DNA from: JAHDDY01 sp964549375
Lineage (GTDB): Bacteria; Pseudomonadota; Alphaproteobacteria; Rhodobacterales; Rhodobacteraceae
DNA length: 64,000 nt
Assembly: GCA_964549375.1 (NCBI GenBank)
Contig: CAZJWF010000001.1
Location: forward strand, 34,066 to 98,065
Direction: 5' to 3'
Shown here: positions 52,377 to 62,157 of the stretch, piece after piece
How the letters are laid out: every line of letters starts with the position of its first letter
Numbering within the stretch: the first letter of the stretch is position 1
Made by a program: the position numbers and the translations under genes
The notes under the pieces: model-generated
Told to the model about the DNA's origin: nothing
The model's input: the letters and a program-made list of their open reading frames with translations, nothing else
Database searches by the model: none

Positions 52377-52790
52377 ATGAAATCCGGTAGATGTTCTTGC
52401 GGAGCCGTTACATTCAAAGTTGTCGCTCCAGACACCTATGGCGCTTGCCATTGCGAAATGTGCCGCCGGTGGTGTGGCGGAGTATGGATGGGCGTGGTTT
52501 GCGATGAAGTCGTCGAAATCACAGGACCGATAAGCGAATGGCAATCATCCAAAATCGCCTCGCGGGGATTTTGCGCTGATTGCGGTACCTCCGTTTGGCA
52601 CAAACTTAAACACACCGACAAGTTCACGTTCGGACAAGGGCTGTTTGATGAGCAAAGCAACTGGCGCATGAGCCGTGAAATATTCGCTGATAATCAGCCC
52701 GATCATTATGCGTTCGCCAAAAACGGACAAACAGCGTTCACAGGTTTGGGAACTCTATGGGCGGTTTTGTTCAAGCGCCTGCCCCGGTAA
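52377..52790 (+). CDS. GFA-family (glutathione-dependent formaldehyde-activating-like) zinc protein
   Basis: A 137-residue GFA/CENP-V domain protein. The zinc-binding cysteines appear as CSCGAV at the start, CHCEMCRRW near residue 25 and CADCG near 65. The family is named for the enzyme that adds glutathione to formaldehyde, but most members have no proven reaction. I set the start at the ATG at 52377 because the frame extension upstream is not conserved. Confidence 0.85.
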   Translation: MKSGRCSCGAVTFKVVAPDTYGACHCEMCRRWCGGVWMGVVCDEVVEITGPISEWQSSKIASRGFCADCGTSVWHKLKHTDKFTFGQGLFDEQSNWRMSREIFADNQPDHYAFAKNGQTAFTGLGTLWAVLFKRLPR

Positions 52791-52974
52791 GTGTCGGCAC
52801 TTCGCCGAAGATCAAACCGCGCCGGCTGTCAGTTATTTCGCAGACCGACAGTGAACGTTTCTTATCCATCGCTGTATTGCTGCTCCTCGCTGACAAGGTA
52901 TCCACCTCACAGCAAATCCGGCCGGTTAAAACTGAGGAGTGGCTTCCACGCCGTCGCGGGGAATGACGCCGCTT

Positions 52975-53949
52975 TCACACCCCGCCCGTCGCCGACGGAT
53001 GCGCTTTTTCATAAACTGAGAGCAAGCGTTCCTCATCGACGGCCGTGTACCGCTGTGTCGTGGCGAGGCTGGCATGGCCGAGCAATGTCTGAATGGCGCG
53101 CAGATCGCCGCCTGCCTCCATCAGATGCGTCGCGAAGGAGTGCCGTAGGGCGTGCGGCGTCGCATCATCGGGCAAGCCCAACATCAACCGCACCTGTTGC
53201 ATTGTCTTTCGCAGGATACGTGGGTTCAACGCCCCGCCCCGCGCGCCGCGAAAGAGCGGTTCCTCCGCATCGAGCGCAAAAGGACACGCCGCACGGTAGG
53301 CTTCCACCGCCGCACGCGCTTCGGGTAACACCGGCACTTGGCGTTCTTTACCGCGCTTTCCGATAATCCGAAGCGAGGCTCCGAGCGGGGCATCTTTGCC
53401 TTTCAGCGACAAGCCTTCGGAGATCCGCAAACCGCACCCATAAAGCACCGTCAACGCCGCCGTATCCCGGAGCGCGATCCAGTCTTTGTCGGTGGTCAGT
53501 TCCGTCGATTCCAGCACCAGCATCGCATCCGCAGGCGCGAGAGGTCGAGGGAGCGGCTTTGGCGCGCGCGGCCCTCGCGCGGCCCGCACCGCATCGGCTT
53601 TGACGCCATGTGTATCCGCCGCATAGCTATAAAATGTTTTGAGCGCCGAGAGTGCCCGTGACACCGATGCTTTGCTCAGACCATCAATGCGAAGCTGTGC
53701 CATCCATTCGCGCAGATGCTTTGGCGCAACCCCGGACAATTTCGCGACAGGGAGGGATTGCAAGGGAAGCAATAAATCAGGCTGATCATCATGCAACGCG
53801 GCATCGGGATTAAGGCTGTTCGCAAACCCAAGCAAAAACACGCTGACATCATGGCGATAGCCGTCGATGGTGTATTCGCTCATCCCCCGCGCCATCAGCG
53901 AGGCGAGCCATTGGTTCAACAACGCATGAGCGGTTCGGGCGGGCCTCAT
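52975..53949 (-). CDS. xerC: tyrosine recombinase XerC
   Basis: A 324-residue site-specific recombinase for dimer resolution at dif. The N-terminal SAM-like domain (about 1-120) and catalytic domain are complete: first Arg in CGLRISEG near residue 174, HALRHSFATHL near 266, GHASLATTQRYT near 289 with the nucleophile Tyr. The position next to DUF484 and fsa is the usual housekeeping arrangement in the order, which argues against an integrase of a mobile element. Confidence 0.9.
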   Translation of the reverse strand: MRPARTAHALLNQWLASLMARGMSEYTIDGYRHDVSVFLLGFANSLNPDAALHDDQPDLLLPLQSLPVAKLSGVAPKHLREWMAQLRIDGLSKASVSRALSALKTFYSYAADTHGVKADAVRAARGPRAPKPLPRPLAPADAMLVLESTELTTDKDWIALRDTAALTVLYGCGLRISEGLSLKGKDAPLGASLRIIGKRGKERQVPVLPEARAAVEAYRAACPFALDAEEPLFRGARGGALNPRILRKTMQQVRLMLGLPDDATPHALRHSFATHLMEAGGDLRAIQTLLGHASLATTQRYTAVDEERLLSVYEKAHPSATGGV

Positions 53950-54073
53950 ACCTCAGCCCTCATCTTTTGAGAGAAACGCCCCGACGCATTAAGCGCGCCG
54001 GGGAAGTCGGATTCTCTCGGTCTGCCCTCGTGTTCTGCCAAGGGCTTTACGTCGGCGTTCTGCCAACGAATGC

Positions 54074-54820
54074 TCACATCGCCATGCCGGCCCCATCGAG
54101 CCAGCGACGCATGACGCGGCTGATCGCACCACCGAGGAACACGAGCAATTCGCCGCCCTGTTCATCGTGGAAACGGTCGGGGTCGAGCGCACCAAAGACC
54201 AACACGCCGGGGCGCGTGCCTTCACCAAAATCAAGACGAACCAACGCCTCTGACGTCACGCGCTGATCTGTGTGTAGCGGCAATGTTTCAGGCTCAACCG
54301 CGCGCATCATCACGCCCCAGTTCATGCCGAGGAAAAACCGATCCACGTCGCTGGGATGTACGGCGAGCAGCGTATTGCCCTGTTGCTTCGGTGTGCCGTC
54401 CTCGGCCAATTCAGACTCAAGGCAGAGCCGCACCGAATCCACATCCAGCAGCGATCCGAAGCGCGCGCCAACAATTTCGATAAACTCGGAAAATGTTGGT
54501 GCTTCCAGCATGGTCAGCACGGCATCATGGATTGATTCCATCGAGGCCATGTTTTCCGTTGCCGCGTCGATCATCTCTTCGCGCTCAATTTCGATGGCCC
54601 GCATCCGGCGGCGCATCCGATGCATCACCGCGCCTTGCATGTCCACGACATTGCTGCCGAGATTGGCTTGTGCGGCCTCGACGATTTGCTTACCGAGATC
54701 GTCATCGTCCAGCACGATACTGGGGTTCTCAGCCAGATAGCGGCGCACAGCGGCACGGTTCAATTTTTTCTCGCGCGGCGCTGTCGCCAGCGCCTCGGAA
54801 CTTGTTCCTTCGGGAGTCAT
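54074..54820 (-). CDS. DUF484 family protein
   Basis: A 248-residue GAF-like cytoplasmic protein of the DUF484 family. The N-terminal KLNRAAVRRYLAENPSIVLDDDDL is characteristic, followed by a coiled coil (about 65-100) and a GAF-like domain that ends GELLVFLGGAISRVMRRWLD. Its function is unknown. Genes of this family are commonly linked to xerC, as here, 124 bp apart. Confidence 0.88.
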   Translation of the reverse strand: MTPEGTSSEALATAPREKKLNRAAVRRYLAENPSIVLDDDDLGKQIVEAAQANLGSNVVDMQGAVMHRMRRRMRAIEIEREEMIDAATENMASMESIHDAVLTMLEAPTFSEFIEIVGARFGSLLDVDSVRLCLESELAEDGTPKQQGNTLLAVHPSDVDRFFLGMNWGVMMRAVEPETLPLHTDQRVTSEALVRLDFGEGTRPGVLVFGALDPDRFHDEQGGELLVFLGGAISRVMRRWLDGAGMAM

Positions 54821-54905
54821 GCCTGTTTCTCCTGCTCATTTGCTCAGTTGGCCCCATTTTTCTGAGGCTCAATTTTGACGTCCCCGCTTTTTGCGGATGA
54901 CGGCC

Positions 54906-55559
54906 TTAGATAATTTTTTGTCCGGTCTTTTCCCAATCTGCGAGGAATGCAGCAAGGCCCTTATCCGTCAAAGGATGGCCCGCAAGCGCTTTGAGAGTCG
55001 ATGGCGGAATCGTTGCGACATCCGCACCCGCCAGCGCCGAGTCTTTCAAGTGATTGACCGTGCGGATCGAGGCGGCGAGAATTTCGGTATTATAGGCATA
55101 GTTGTCGTAGATGGTGCGGATCTCGTGGATCAGCTCCATGCCGTTAATGCCCATATCATCCAGACGACCAATGAACGGCGAGATATAGGTCGCGCCGGCT
55201 TTCGCGGCCAGCAATGCTTGATTGGCACTAAAGCACAAGGTCACATTGGTCATGCGCCCTTCATCGGTCAGGGTCCGGCACGCGCGCAAGCCATCCCATG
55301 TCAGAGGCAATTTGATCGTGACATTGTCGGCAATCTTCGCAAGTTCCCGCCCTTCCGCGACCATCTGATCATACTCGGTTCCGGCGACTTCGGCACTGAC
55401 CGGACCGGGGATCAGCTTACAAATCTCGGCAATGACTTCTTTGAAATCCCGCCCCGATTTGTGGATCAACGAAGGGTTCGTCGTGACACCATCGACCATC
55501 CCCGTCGCAGCAAGTTCTTCGATTTCGGAGATGACAGCGGTATCGACAAAAAACTTCAT
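54906..55559 (-). CDS. fsa: fructose-6-phosphate aldolase / short transaldolase
   Basis: A 217-residue class I aldolase of the TalC/FSA group. Seen are MKFFVDTAVISEIEEL, GVTTNPSLIHKSG, the Schiff-base lysine in VTIKLPLTWDGL near residue 84, TLCFSANQALLAAKAGATYISPFIGRLDD, and NHLKDSALAGADVATIPP. Short family members are either fructose-6-phosphate aldolases or transaldolases; sequence alone does not tell. It diverges from priA across about 230 bp. Confidence 0.92.
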   Translation of the reverse strand: MKFFVDTAVISEIEELAATGMVDGVTTNPSLIHKSGRDFKEVIAEICKLIPGPVSAEVAGTEYDQMVAEGRELAKIADNVTIKLPLTWDGLRACRTLTDEGRMTNVTLCFSANQALLAAKAGATYISPFIGRLDDMGINGMELIHEIRTIYDNYAYNTEILAASIRTVNHLKDSALAGADVATIPPSTLKALAGHPLTDKGLAAFLADWEKTGQKII

Positions 55560-55647
55560 GCGTGCCTCGGTTTTTGCGGGCCATATGACGATTGCGGCCT
55601 CATTAATTTACACTGATAACCCAATTTCGAATCGGGGGGAACCCCAA

Positions 55648-55668
55648 GCTTTTCGCCGCGCGAAAAGC
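55648..55668. other. hairpin in the fsa-priA divergent gap
   Basis: GCTTTTCG and CGAAAAGC pair perfectly (8 bp) around CCGCG, between the divergent starts of fsa and priA. It may be an operator or a 5'-leader structure. A short GGGG-GGAA-CCCC lies just to its left. Nothing else is recognised in this gap. Confidence 0.4.
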
Positions 55669-55786
55669 GCCCGCAATTAACACCGGCGCCCAGGCACACG
55701 CAGTATTGGCGACTGCTTTGCCTGCCACACTTGAATTTCCCAATACTCACCTTCCCCAAACTCCGCGTGCCACTCTATAAGGCGTC

Positions 55787-57961
55787 ATGGCCGATCTGTT
55801 TCCTTCCACCACGATCACCGTTTCGGTGCTGACGCCTTTGCCGCTGGGGCCATTGGACTACAGCGCCGCAGAAGCGCTTGCGCCGGGAACTTATGTCGTC
55901 GTGCCGGTTTCGGGCCGCGATACGGTCGGGGTGGTTTGGGGGACGGGCAGCGACAGCGCACCGGCAAAACTCAAAGGCATAATCCGCACGCTCGACATCC
56001 CGCCTATGCCAACCGAGATGCGGCGATTTCTCGAACGGTCGGCGCGCTATACGCTGACGCCGCTTGGCATGATGCTGCGCCAAGCCACCCGTGCGCCGGG
56101 GCTCGCAAATCCAGAAGAAACCCGCACCGGATATGTCATGGGAACCGCGCCCGACCGCCTGACGGAAGCGCGCGAGCGCGTGCTGTCGGCGGTGCGCGCC
56201 TCGCCGGGTCAGACGGCCGCCGAACTCGTCCGCGAAGCCAACGTCTCTGCAGGTGTCGTCAAGGGTCTGCACGACGCGGGTGCGCTGATCGCGCAAGAGG
56301 TGGCCAAAGACCGCGCCCCGCCGCGCCTTGATCCCGATCACGCCTCTCGCACACTCAACCCGGAACAAGAAATCGCCGCCGATGCCATCCGCGCCGCCAC
56401 GCGCGCGGGCACATACGAAACGCTCTTGCTGGATGGTGTTACCGGGTCTGGTAAAACCGAGACATATTTAGAGGCGGTCGCCGATGTAGTTCGCGCGGGC
56501 CGCCAAGCGCTGATCCTGTTGCCTGAAATCGCACTGACCTCGGATTTTATCCGCCGCGTCCGCGAGCGCTTTGGCGCACCGCCCGTCGAATGGCACAGCG
56601 GGATTACCCCCGCCGCCCGTCGCAAAGCATGGCGCGCAATTGCACGGGGCGAGGCGCAGGTGGTTGCGGGGGCGCGCTCCGCGCTGTTCCTGCCCTACAA
56701 AGACCTGTCGCTGATCGTTGTCGATGAGGAGCATGACCAGTCCTATAAACAAGAGGACGTCGTTCTCTATCAGGCACGCGATTTGTCGGTCCTGCGCGCA
56801 GCAGAAGAAAACGCGGTGTGCGTGCTGGCTTCGGCGACGCCATCGCTGGAAAGCTGGGTCAATGCCGAGGGAGGTAAGTACCGGCGGCTGACCCTCAAAG
56901 AGCGCCACGGCAATGCAATCTTGCCGTTCCTGAGTGCACTCGACATTCGCGCCGATCCACCAGAGCGTGGCACATGGCTGACGCCGGGACTGGTGCAGGC
57001 CACGCGGGAGGCTCTGTCTCGGAAAGAGCAAGTGTTGTTCTTTTTGAACCGACGCGGCTATGCGCCTCTGACGCTGTGCCGCAAATGTGGGTGGCGCGCG
57101 GGGTGTCCGAACTGTTCCGCATGGCTGGTCGAACATAAGGTCGGCGGGGCACTCATCTGCCACCAATGCGGCCATCGCACGCCTGCGCCGAAAGCTTGCC
57201 CCGATTGCGACAGCACCGAACACCTCGCCGCTTGCGGTCCCGGCGTAGAGCGCATTGCCGAAGAAGCCAAAGAGCGGTTTCCCCTCGCCGATGTCGAGAT
57301 TCTCTCTTCTGACCTCGCGCCCGATCCCAAGGCGCTCAAGCAACAGATTATCGACATTGCCAATGGCAAGGCGGACATTATTGTCGGCACGCAGATCGTG
57401 GCGAAAGGACATAACTTTCCGAACCTGACGCTTGTGGGGGTTGTCGATGCCGATCTCGGTTTGATGGGCGGCGACCTGCGTGCCTCTGAGCGGACATTTC
57501 AAATGCTCAACCAAGTTGCGGGGCGGGCGGGACGTGCCGATAAGCCGGGGCGCGCGATGCTGCAAACCGCGCAGCCGGATCATCCGGTTCTCAAAGCGAT
57601 CCTCGCCGGGGACTCCGCCGCCTTTCGCCAGCGCCTCGCTGATGAGCGCAGGTTCGGCGGGATGCCGCCCTACGCGCGTCTGGTGGCCGTGATCGTGCGG
57701 GGCGAGAAAGAAGATATTGTGTGGGAGGTCGCCAAGGCGCTCGCCCGCAATGCTGATCCCCTGACGAATGCGGCGGCCGATGTTTTCGGCCCGGCCCCGG
57801 CGCCCTTTGCGATGCTGCGCGGCGAGCATCGGGTGCGGTTGCTGGTCCGGTTAGAACGGGGCGCAGACCACGCCAAACTCATCGGCGCATGGCGGAGTCT
57901 GGTGAAAGTCCCGTCGAGTGTCCGGGTGGTTTTTGACGTGGACCCATACTCATTCCTCTGA
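55787..57961 (+). CDS. priA: primosomal protein N' (replication restart helicase)
   Basis: PriA reloads the replisome at stalled forks. The 724-residue product has the N-terminal 3'-DNA-binding domain (about 1-105) and a winged helix (about 120-175). The DEAH-type helicase has Walker A GVTGSGKTE near 220 and DEEHDQSYKQED near 310. The zinc-binding insert has its cysteines in CRKCGWRAGCPNC and CHQCGH..CPDC near 430-475, and a C-terminal domain completes it. The order priA / fsa-DUF484-xerC is as expected for the group. Confidence 0.95.
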   Translation: MADLFPSTTITVSVLTPLPLGPLDYSAAEALAPGTYVVVPVSGRDTVGVVWGTGSDSAPAKLKGIIRTLDIPPMPTEMRRFLERSARYTLTPLGMMLRQATRAPGLANPEETRTGYVMGTAPDRLTEARERVLSAVRASPGQTAAELVREANVSAGVVKGLHDAGALIAQEVAKDRAPPRLDPDHASRTLNPEQEIAADAIRAATRAGTYETLLLDGVTGSGKTETYLEAVADVVRAGRQALILLPEIALTSDFIRRVRERFGAPPVEWHSGITPAARRKAWRAIARGEAQVVAGARSALFLPYKDLSLIVVDEEHDQSYKQEDVVLYQARDLSVLRAAEENAVCVLASATPSLESWVNAEGGKYRRLTLKERHGNAILPFLSALDIRADPPERGTWLTPGLVQATREALSRKEQVLFFLNRRGYAPLTLCRKCGWRAGCPNCSAWLVEHKVGGALICHQCGHRTPAPKACPDCDSTEHLAACGPGVERIAEEAKERFPLADVEILSSDLAPDPKALKQQIIDIANGKADIIVGTQIVAKGHNFPNLTLVGVVDADLGLMGGDLRASERTFQMLNQVAGRAGRADKPGRAMLQTAQPDHPVLKAILAGDSAAFRQRLADERRFGGMPPYARLVAVIVRGEKEDIVWEVAKALARNADPLTNAAADVFGPAPAPFAMLRGEHRVRLLVRLERGADHAKLIGAWRSLVKVPSSVRVVFDVDPYSFL

Positions 57962-58032
57962 ACGCACACGTTAACCCGTGATCAACTATAACATTCTGGC
58001 AAAGGTGCTTTGACGAGATGCAGACTAACGAT

Positions 58033-58054
58033 TTTGCACTGCAAACGTTATAAT
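58033..58054 (+). promoter_or_regulatory. palindrome and -10 box before the DUF1127 gene
   Basis: A perfect TATAAT lies at 58049-58054, 43 bp before the DUF1127 start. A 13 bp palindrome TTTGCA-C-TGCAAA (58033-58045) adjoins it in the spacer. I could not find a good -35, so activation or repression through the palindrome is plausible. Confidence 0.35.
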
Positions 58055-58097
58055 GCGACGCAGCATAACAAGAGTCCTTGGATTGAGGATTTCCGTC

Positions 58098-58319
58098 ATG
58101 GCTGACGCATCATTTGCAGAGAACCATTCGTTCCATATCGCCAGCGAAGACGCCATTCACGCGCTGATCCACCGCGTTTTTGCGCCTCTGCGTCGTCACG
58201 CGAATTACAAATTGCTGTCGCGCGAATTGCACAGCCTGAGCAACCGCGCGCTTAGCGATCTCGGCATTTCCCGTACCCAAATCCGCTGCATCGCCCACGA
58301 AGGCGCACGCGAGGTTTAA
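58098..58319 (+). CDS. DUF1127 domain small protein
   Basis: A 73-residue protein whose C-terminal end (LHSLSNRALSDLGISRTQIRCIAH) is the DUF1127 signature. Short Arg-rich DUF1127 proteins in alphaproteobacteria modulate RNA turnover and phosphate or stress responses. I chose the ATG at 58098 with GAGG 9 bases upstream. It converges on the M20 amidohydrolase gene 16 bases away. Confidence 0.85.
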   Translation: MADASFAENHSFHIASEDAIHALIHRVFAPLRRHANYKLLSRELHSLSNRALSDLGISRTQIRCIAHEGAREV

Positions 58320-58335
58320 TTCGCCTGCGTCAGTA

Positions 58336-59490
58336 TCAGTTCGCCCGCTGTTCGATCAGTTTCGCATAGATTGACGCGCCGACGGGCAGGATGCTCTCAT
58401 CCAGAAAGAAGGCGTCGTTGTGCAGCGGGATCGTGCCTTCATGTCCGACCGTGCAATATGCCCCCGGAATCACGCGCAGCATATCGGCGAAGTCTTCTGA
58501 TCCCATCTTCAGGGTTTCAGTGACCGTCGCATTCTCAGTGCCGACAACCTCGCCTGCAGCTTGCAGCATCACATCGCTGAGCGCAGCATCATTGACCAGC
58601 ACGTCGAAAATCTCGCGGTTATCGAACTCGATCTCGATGCCATATGCCTCCGCAAGGCCCACGCACAGCTCCCGCACACGCCCTCGCACCAGATTGGCGG
58701 TATCCGGATCGAAATACCGCATCGTCCCGCTGAGCGTACATTCTGAGGGAATCACGTTATGGGCGGACCCCGCGTGAATCTGCGTCACAGACAAGACAAT
58801 CGGTTCGGTCGGCGGGATATTGCGGCTAACGATGGTTTGAAGCTGCGAGACCAGCGCGGACCCTATCACAACTGGATCTTTCGAGGCTTGTGGCATCGCG
58901 GCATGAGAGCCGTAAGCCCGGATACGAATGTCGAAAAAATCGGCCCCCGCCATTGCCTGCCCCGGTTTCACGCCAACCTGCCCCGGTGCGCCGTTGGGAT
59001 TGTTGTGCATCCCGTAGATCTCGTCACACGGAAAACGCTCGAACAGATCATCGGCCAGCATCGCCCGCGCGCCGCCTAAACCTTCTTCGGCGGGCTGAAA
59101 GATAAAGACAGCGGTTCCGTCAAAATCCTGCGTCTCCGCCAGATACCGCGCCGCGCCGAGCAACATCGTTGTATGGGCATCATGCCCGCAAGCGTGCATC
59201 ACACCGGGGCTTTTCGACGCGAAAGGGAGATTCGTGCGCTCATCAATCGGCAACGCATCCATATCCGCACGCAGGCCGATGGTCTTGCCCCCTCCTTTGC
59301 CCGTCAACACGCCGACAACGCCAGTTTTGCCAATTCCTGTGTGTGTCTCGATTCCCCATTCGGTCAGTAGCTTCGCAACGATGCCGGATGTCCGCACTTC
59401 TTCCATGCCCAACTCGGGATGTTCGTGAAAGTCCCGGCGAATTGCGGTCAGTTCATCCGCATATCCCGCAATCCGTTCCAAAATCGGCAT
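58336..59490 (-). CDS. M20-family amidohydrolase (hippurate/IAA-amino acid hydrolase type)
   Basis: A 384-residue metal-dependent aminoacylase. The start has the RRDFHEHPELGMEE motif, then GLRADMDALPI near residue 74 and the metal site MHACGHDAHTTMLLGAARYL near 98. The dimerisation domain and the GSEDFADMLRVIPGAY segment near 334 complete it. Substrates of the subfamily are N-acyl amino acids; the actual one is not clear. A small hypothetical gene precedes it. Confidence 0.9.
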   Translation of the reverse strand: MPILERIAGYADELTAIRRDFHEHPELGMEEVRTSGIVAKLLTEWGIETHTGIGKTGVVGVLTGKGGGKTIGLRADMDALPIDERTNLPFASKSPGVMHACGHDAHTTMLLGAARYLAETQDFDGTAVFIFQPAEEGLGGARAMLADDLFERFPCDEIYGMHNNPNGAPGQVGVKPGQAMAGADFFDIRIRAYGSHAAMPQASKDPVVIGSALVSQLQTIVSRNIPPTEPIVLSVTQIHAGSAHNVIPSECTLSGTMRYFDPDTANLVRGRVRELCVGLAEAYGIEIEFDNREIFDVLVNDAALSDVMLQAAGEVVGTENATVTETLKMGSEDFADMLRVIPGAYCTVGHEGTIPLHNDAFFLDESILPVGASIYAKLIEQRAN

Positions 59491-59502
59491 GATTATCCCT
59501 CA

Positions 59503-59712
59503 TTACTCGTCGTCCAGCATCTCCAGCACCGTGCTACGATCCGCCGATTTCATCCGGTTAAAAGCAATCTGGGCCTGCTTTAAATCTTGAGAGAACCCCC
59601 GTTCAGCCGCGTTCCGCAGCGCGGCAGTTGTCGGATGATCCGCACCAAGAATAAAACCAACCGGTTTGACCAAACGGCCCATTGTCTCTTGATCGAGTCC
59701 CGTTTCGTCCAT
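59503..59712 (-). CDS. small hypothetical protein, 69 aa
   Basis: I do not recognise a family. The 69-residue product (MDETGLDQETMGRL...) appears soluble and helical, with VGFILGADHPTTAALRNAAERG in the middle and an acidic end (LEMLDDE). The ATG at 59712 has GAGAG 7 bases before it. It lies 12 bases upstream of the M20 gene and is probably co-transcribed. The upstream open frame reaches 59781 but looks non-coding. Confidence 0.55.
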   Translation of the reverse strand: MDETGLDQETMGRLVKPVGFILGADHPTTAALRNAAERGFSQDLKQAQIAFNRMKSADRSTVLEMLDDE

Positions 59713-60008
59713 GCTGCATCTCTCGCCGCTGTTCACCGATGATTCACCGATAGAGTGCGGCGTAATAGGATACTTCGTCAACTACCCACTCGCGAAACAG
59801 GCGAGTTTACGTGCAATACAATCTGATTGACCTCGGAATCCCGCATAACATCGCAAGAAGCATAAAAATCAGCGCACAACGTGTCAGCGCATCTTGCATT
59901 GCAGCGAAGGGCTATGCTAGGCGTGCGCCCGGCTGGTCAAGGGGAGCGGCTGGGGCGTTTTCTTTGCCCGATTTCTTCTCCTCGCGCTTCCATTTTGAAA
60001 GGGTCGCT

Positions 60009-60566
60009 GTGTCAACGTCTGCTGCCTCAACTTCTGGTGCTGCCGGTCGCTATGCGTCCGCTATTTTCGACCTAGGTCGCGAAAACAATGCGCTGGACAC
60101 CTTGGAAGGCGATTTTACAGTTCTCAATACGCTGATCTCAGACAGTGACGATCTGGGCCGCATGGTCAGTAGCCCTGCGTATTCGCGGGATGATCAGCAA
60201 AAGGCGATGACTGCGGTCATGAGCAAAGCCGGATCATCTGATCTAACGACCCGATTCGTTAGTTTGATGGTTTCCAAAGGCCGCCTCGGCGCACTGCCGG
60301 GAGCCATTCAAGGATTTACTGAACTGCTTGCGGATCACCGCTCTGAAACTGTAGCAGAGGTCACTTCGGCAACGCCGTTGACCGACGCGCAGCGCGATGC
60401 CCTCGCAGCCAACCTGAAATCTTCCTTCGGCAAGGACGTTAAGATTGACGCCAGCGTTGATCCGTCTTTGCTCGGAGGTCTGATCGTTAAAGTCGGCAGT
60501 AAGATGATTGACAGCTCGCTGAAAGCGAAGCTGAACGGTCTTCAGCTTGCCATGAAAGCATCTTAA
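60009..60566 (+). CDS. atpH: F1 ATP synthase delta subunit
   Basis: The delta subunit links F1 to the peripheral stalk. The start at GTG 60009 gives 185 residues (MSTSAASTSGAAGRYASAIFDLG), with AAAGGG before it; the frame is open further upstream but not conserved there. The C-terminal family stretch VDPSLLGGLIVKVGSKMIDSSLKAKLNGLQ is complete. It heads the atpHAGD operon. The roughly 230 bp upstream should hold the operon promoter, which I could not pinpoint. Confidence 0.93.
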   Translation: MSTSAASTSGAAGRYASAIFDLGRENNALDTLEGDFTVLNTLISDSDDLGRMVSSPAYSRDDQQKAMTAVMSKAGSSDLTTRFVSLMVSKGRLGALPGAIQGFTELLADHRSETVAEVTSATPLTDAQRDALAANLKSSFGKDVKIDASVDPSLLGGLIVKVGSKMIDSSLKAKLNGLQLAMKAS

Positions 60567-60585
60567 CTCTGAGGAAAGTCACCCG

Positions 60586-62133
60586 ATGAGCATCCAAGCC
60601 TCGGAAATCTCTGCTATTCTTAAAGAGCAGATCCAGAACTTCGGTCAGGAGGCGGAAGTCTCTGAGATCGGTCGCGTCCTCAGCGTCGGCGACGGTATCG
60701 CCCGCGTTTATGGCCTCGACAATGTGCAGGCCGGTGAAATGGTCGAATTCCCCGGTGGAATTCGCGGCATGGCGCTGAACCTCGAAGCCGACAACGTCGG
60801 TATCGTGATTTTCGGTTCCGACCGGGACATTAAAGAGGGTGACACGGTCAAGCGGACCGGCGACATCGTGGACGTTCCAGCGGGCAAAGAGTTGCTTGGC
60901 CGCGTGGTTGACGGCCTCGGCAACCCCATCGATGGCAAAGGCCCGATCAACGCAACGCAGCGTATTCGTGCTGAAGTTAAAGCCCCCGGCATCATCCCCC
61001 GTAAATCGGTGCATGAGCCAATGGCAACCGGCCTCAAGGCCATCGACGCCCTGATCCCCGTTGGCCGTGGCCAGCGCGAGCTGATCATTGGCGACCGCCA
61101 AACCGGTAAAACCGCGGTGGCGCTCGATGCAATCCTGAACCAAAAGTCCTATAACGAAGCCGCTGGCGACGATGAGAGCAAAAAGCTCTACTGCGTCTAC
61201 GTTGCTGTGGGTCAAAAGCGCTCGACCGTGGCGCAGCTGGTGAAGAAACTCGAAGAAGAAGGCGCGATGGAATATTCCATCGTTGTGGCCGCGACCGCTT
61301 CGGACCCTGCGCCGATGCAGTTTCTCGCACCTTACTCCGCCTGCGCTATGGCCGAGTATTTCCGCGACAACGGCATGCACGCCCTGATCATCTACGATGA
61401 TCTCTCGAAACAAGCTGTTGGCTATCGCCAAATGTCCCTGCTTCTGCGCCGCCCACCGGGCCGTGAAGCGTATCCGGGCGACGTTTTCTACCTTCACTCG
61501 CGCCTGCTTGAGCGTTCGGCGAAGATGGATGATGAATTTGGTGCTGGTTCGATGACGGCTCTGCCGATCATTGAGACCCAAGCCGGTGACGTGTCGGCCT
61601 TTATTCCGACGAACGTGATTTCGATTACCGACGGTCAGATTTTCCTTGAAACCGAGCTGTTTTACCAAGGGATCCGCCCTGCGGTGAACGTTGGCCTCTC
61701 GGTGTCGCGTGTGGGATCATCCGCACAAACCAAATCCATGAAATCGGTGGCTGGTTCGATCAAACTGGAGCTGGCGCAATACCGCGAGATGGCGGCCTTT
61801 GCCCAATTCGGTTCGGACCTCGACCCGGCAACGCAACAACTGTTGAACCGGGGAGCGCGCCTGACCGAACTGCTCAAGCAGGCTCAGTATTCGCCGCTGA
61901 CCAATGCCGAGCAAGTCGTCGTCCTCTACGCGGGAACGAACGGGTATCTCGACGATCTGCCAGTTTCGGCAGTTGGTGCCTTCGAAGAAGGTCTGCTGAA
62001 CCATATGCGCGGCGCGGGTAAAGACCTGCTCGACATGATTGGTGCCGATGATCCGAAAATCGCAGGCGATGTGGAGGACAAGGTTAAATCTGCCATTGAA
62101 GCCTTCGCGAATACGTTCGACGCAGCAGCCTGA
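60586..62133 (+). CDS. atpA: F1 ATP synthase alpha subunit
   Basis: The non-catalytic nucleotide-binding subunit of F1. The 515-residue product has Walker A GDRQTGKT near residue 169, the YDDLSKQAVGYRQMSLLLRRPPGREAYPGDVFYLHSRLLERSA family block near 270-310 and the arginine finger region SVSRVGSSAQTKSMK near 370. GAGG precedes the ATG. Normal length. Confidence 0.97.
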   Translation: MSIQASEISAILKEQIQNFGQEAEVSEIGRVLSVGDGIARVYGLDNVQAGEMVEFPGGIRGMALNLEADNVGIVIFGSDRDIKEGDTVKRTGDIVDVPAGKELLGRVVDGLGNPIDGKGPINATQRIRAEVKAPGIIPRKSVHEPMATGLKAIDALIPVGRGQRELIIGDRQTGKTAVALDAILNQKSYNEAAGDDESKKLYCVYVAVGQKRSTVAQLVKKLEEEGAMEYSIVVAATASDPAPMQFLAPYSACAMAEYFRDNGMHALIIYDDLSKQAVGYRQMSLLLRRPPGREAYPGDVFYLHSRLLERSAKMDDEFGAGSMTALPIIETQAGDVSAFIPTNVISITDGQIFLETELFYQGIRPAVNVGLSVSRVGSSAQTKSMKSVAGSIKLELAQYREMAAFAQFGSDLDPATQQLLNRGARLTELLKQAQYSPLTNAEQVVVLYAGTNGYLDDLPVSAVGAFEEGLLNHMRGAGKDLLDMIGADDPKIAGDVEDKVKSAIEAFANTFDAAA

Positions 62134-62157
62134 TCCTAAGAATTGGAGTAGCGGCGC

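Noticed and set aside
52975..53949. The tyrosine recombinase as integrase of the cytochrome insertion
   Set aside because: It aligns with XerC motifs and stands in its normal neighbourhood with DUF484 and fsa, so it is a housekeeping recombinase.
56468..57829. 453-codon open frame on the minus strand
   Set aside because: Antisense to priA; the predicted product is Arg/His/Gln-rich without any known domain.
60487..61668. 393-codon open frame on the minus strand
   Set aside because: It is fully antisense to atpA, whose protein is unmistakable; the frame is open because of codon bias.
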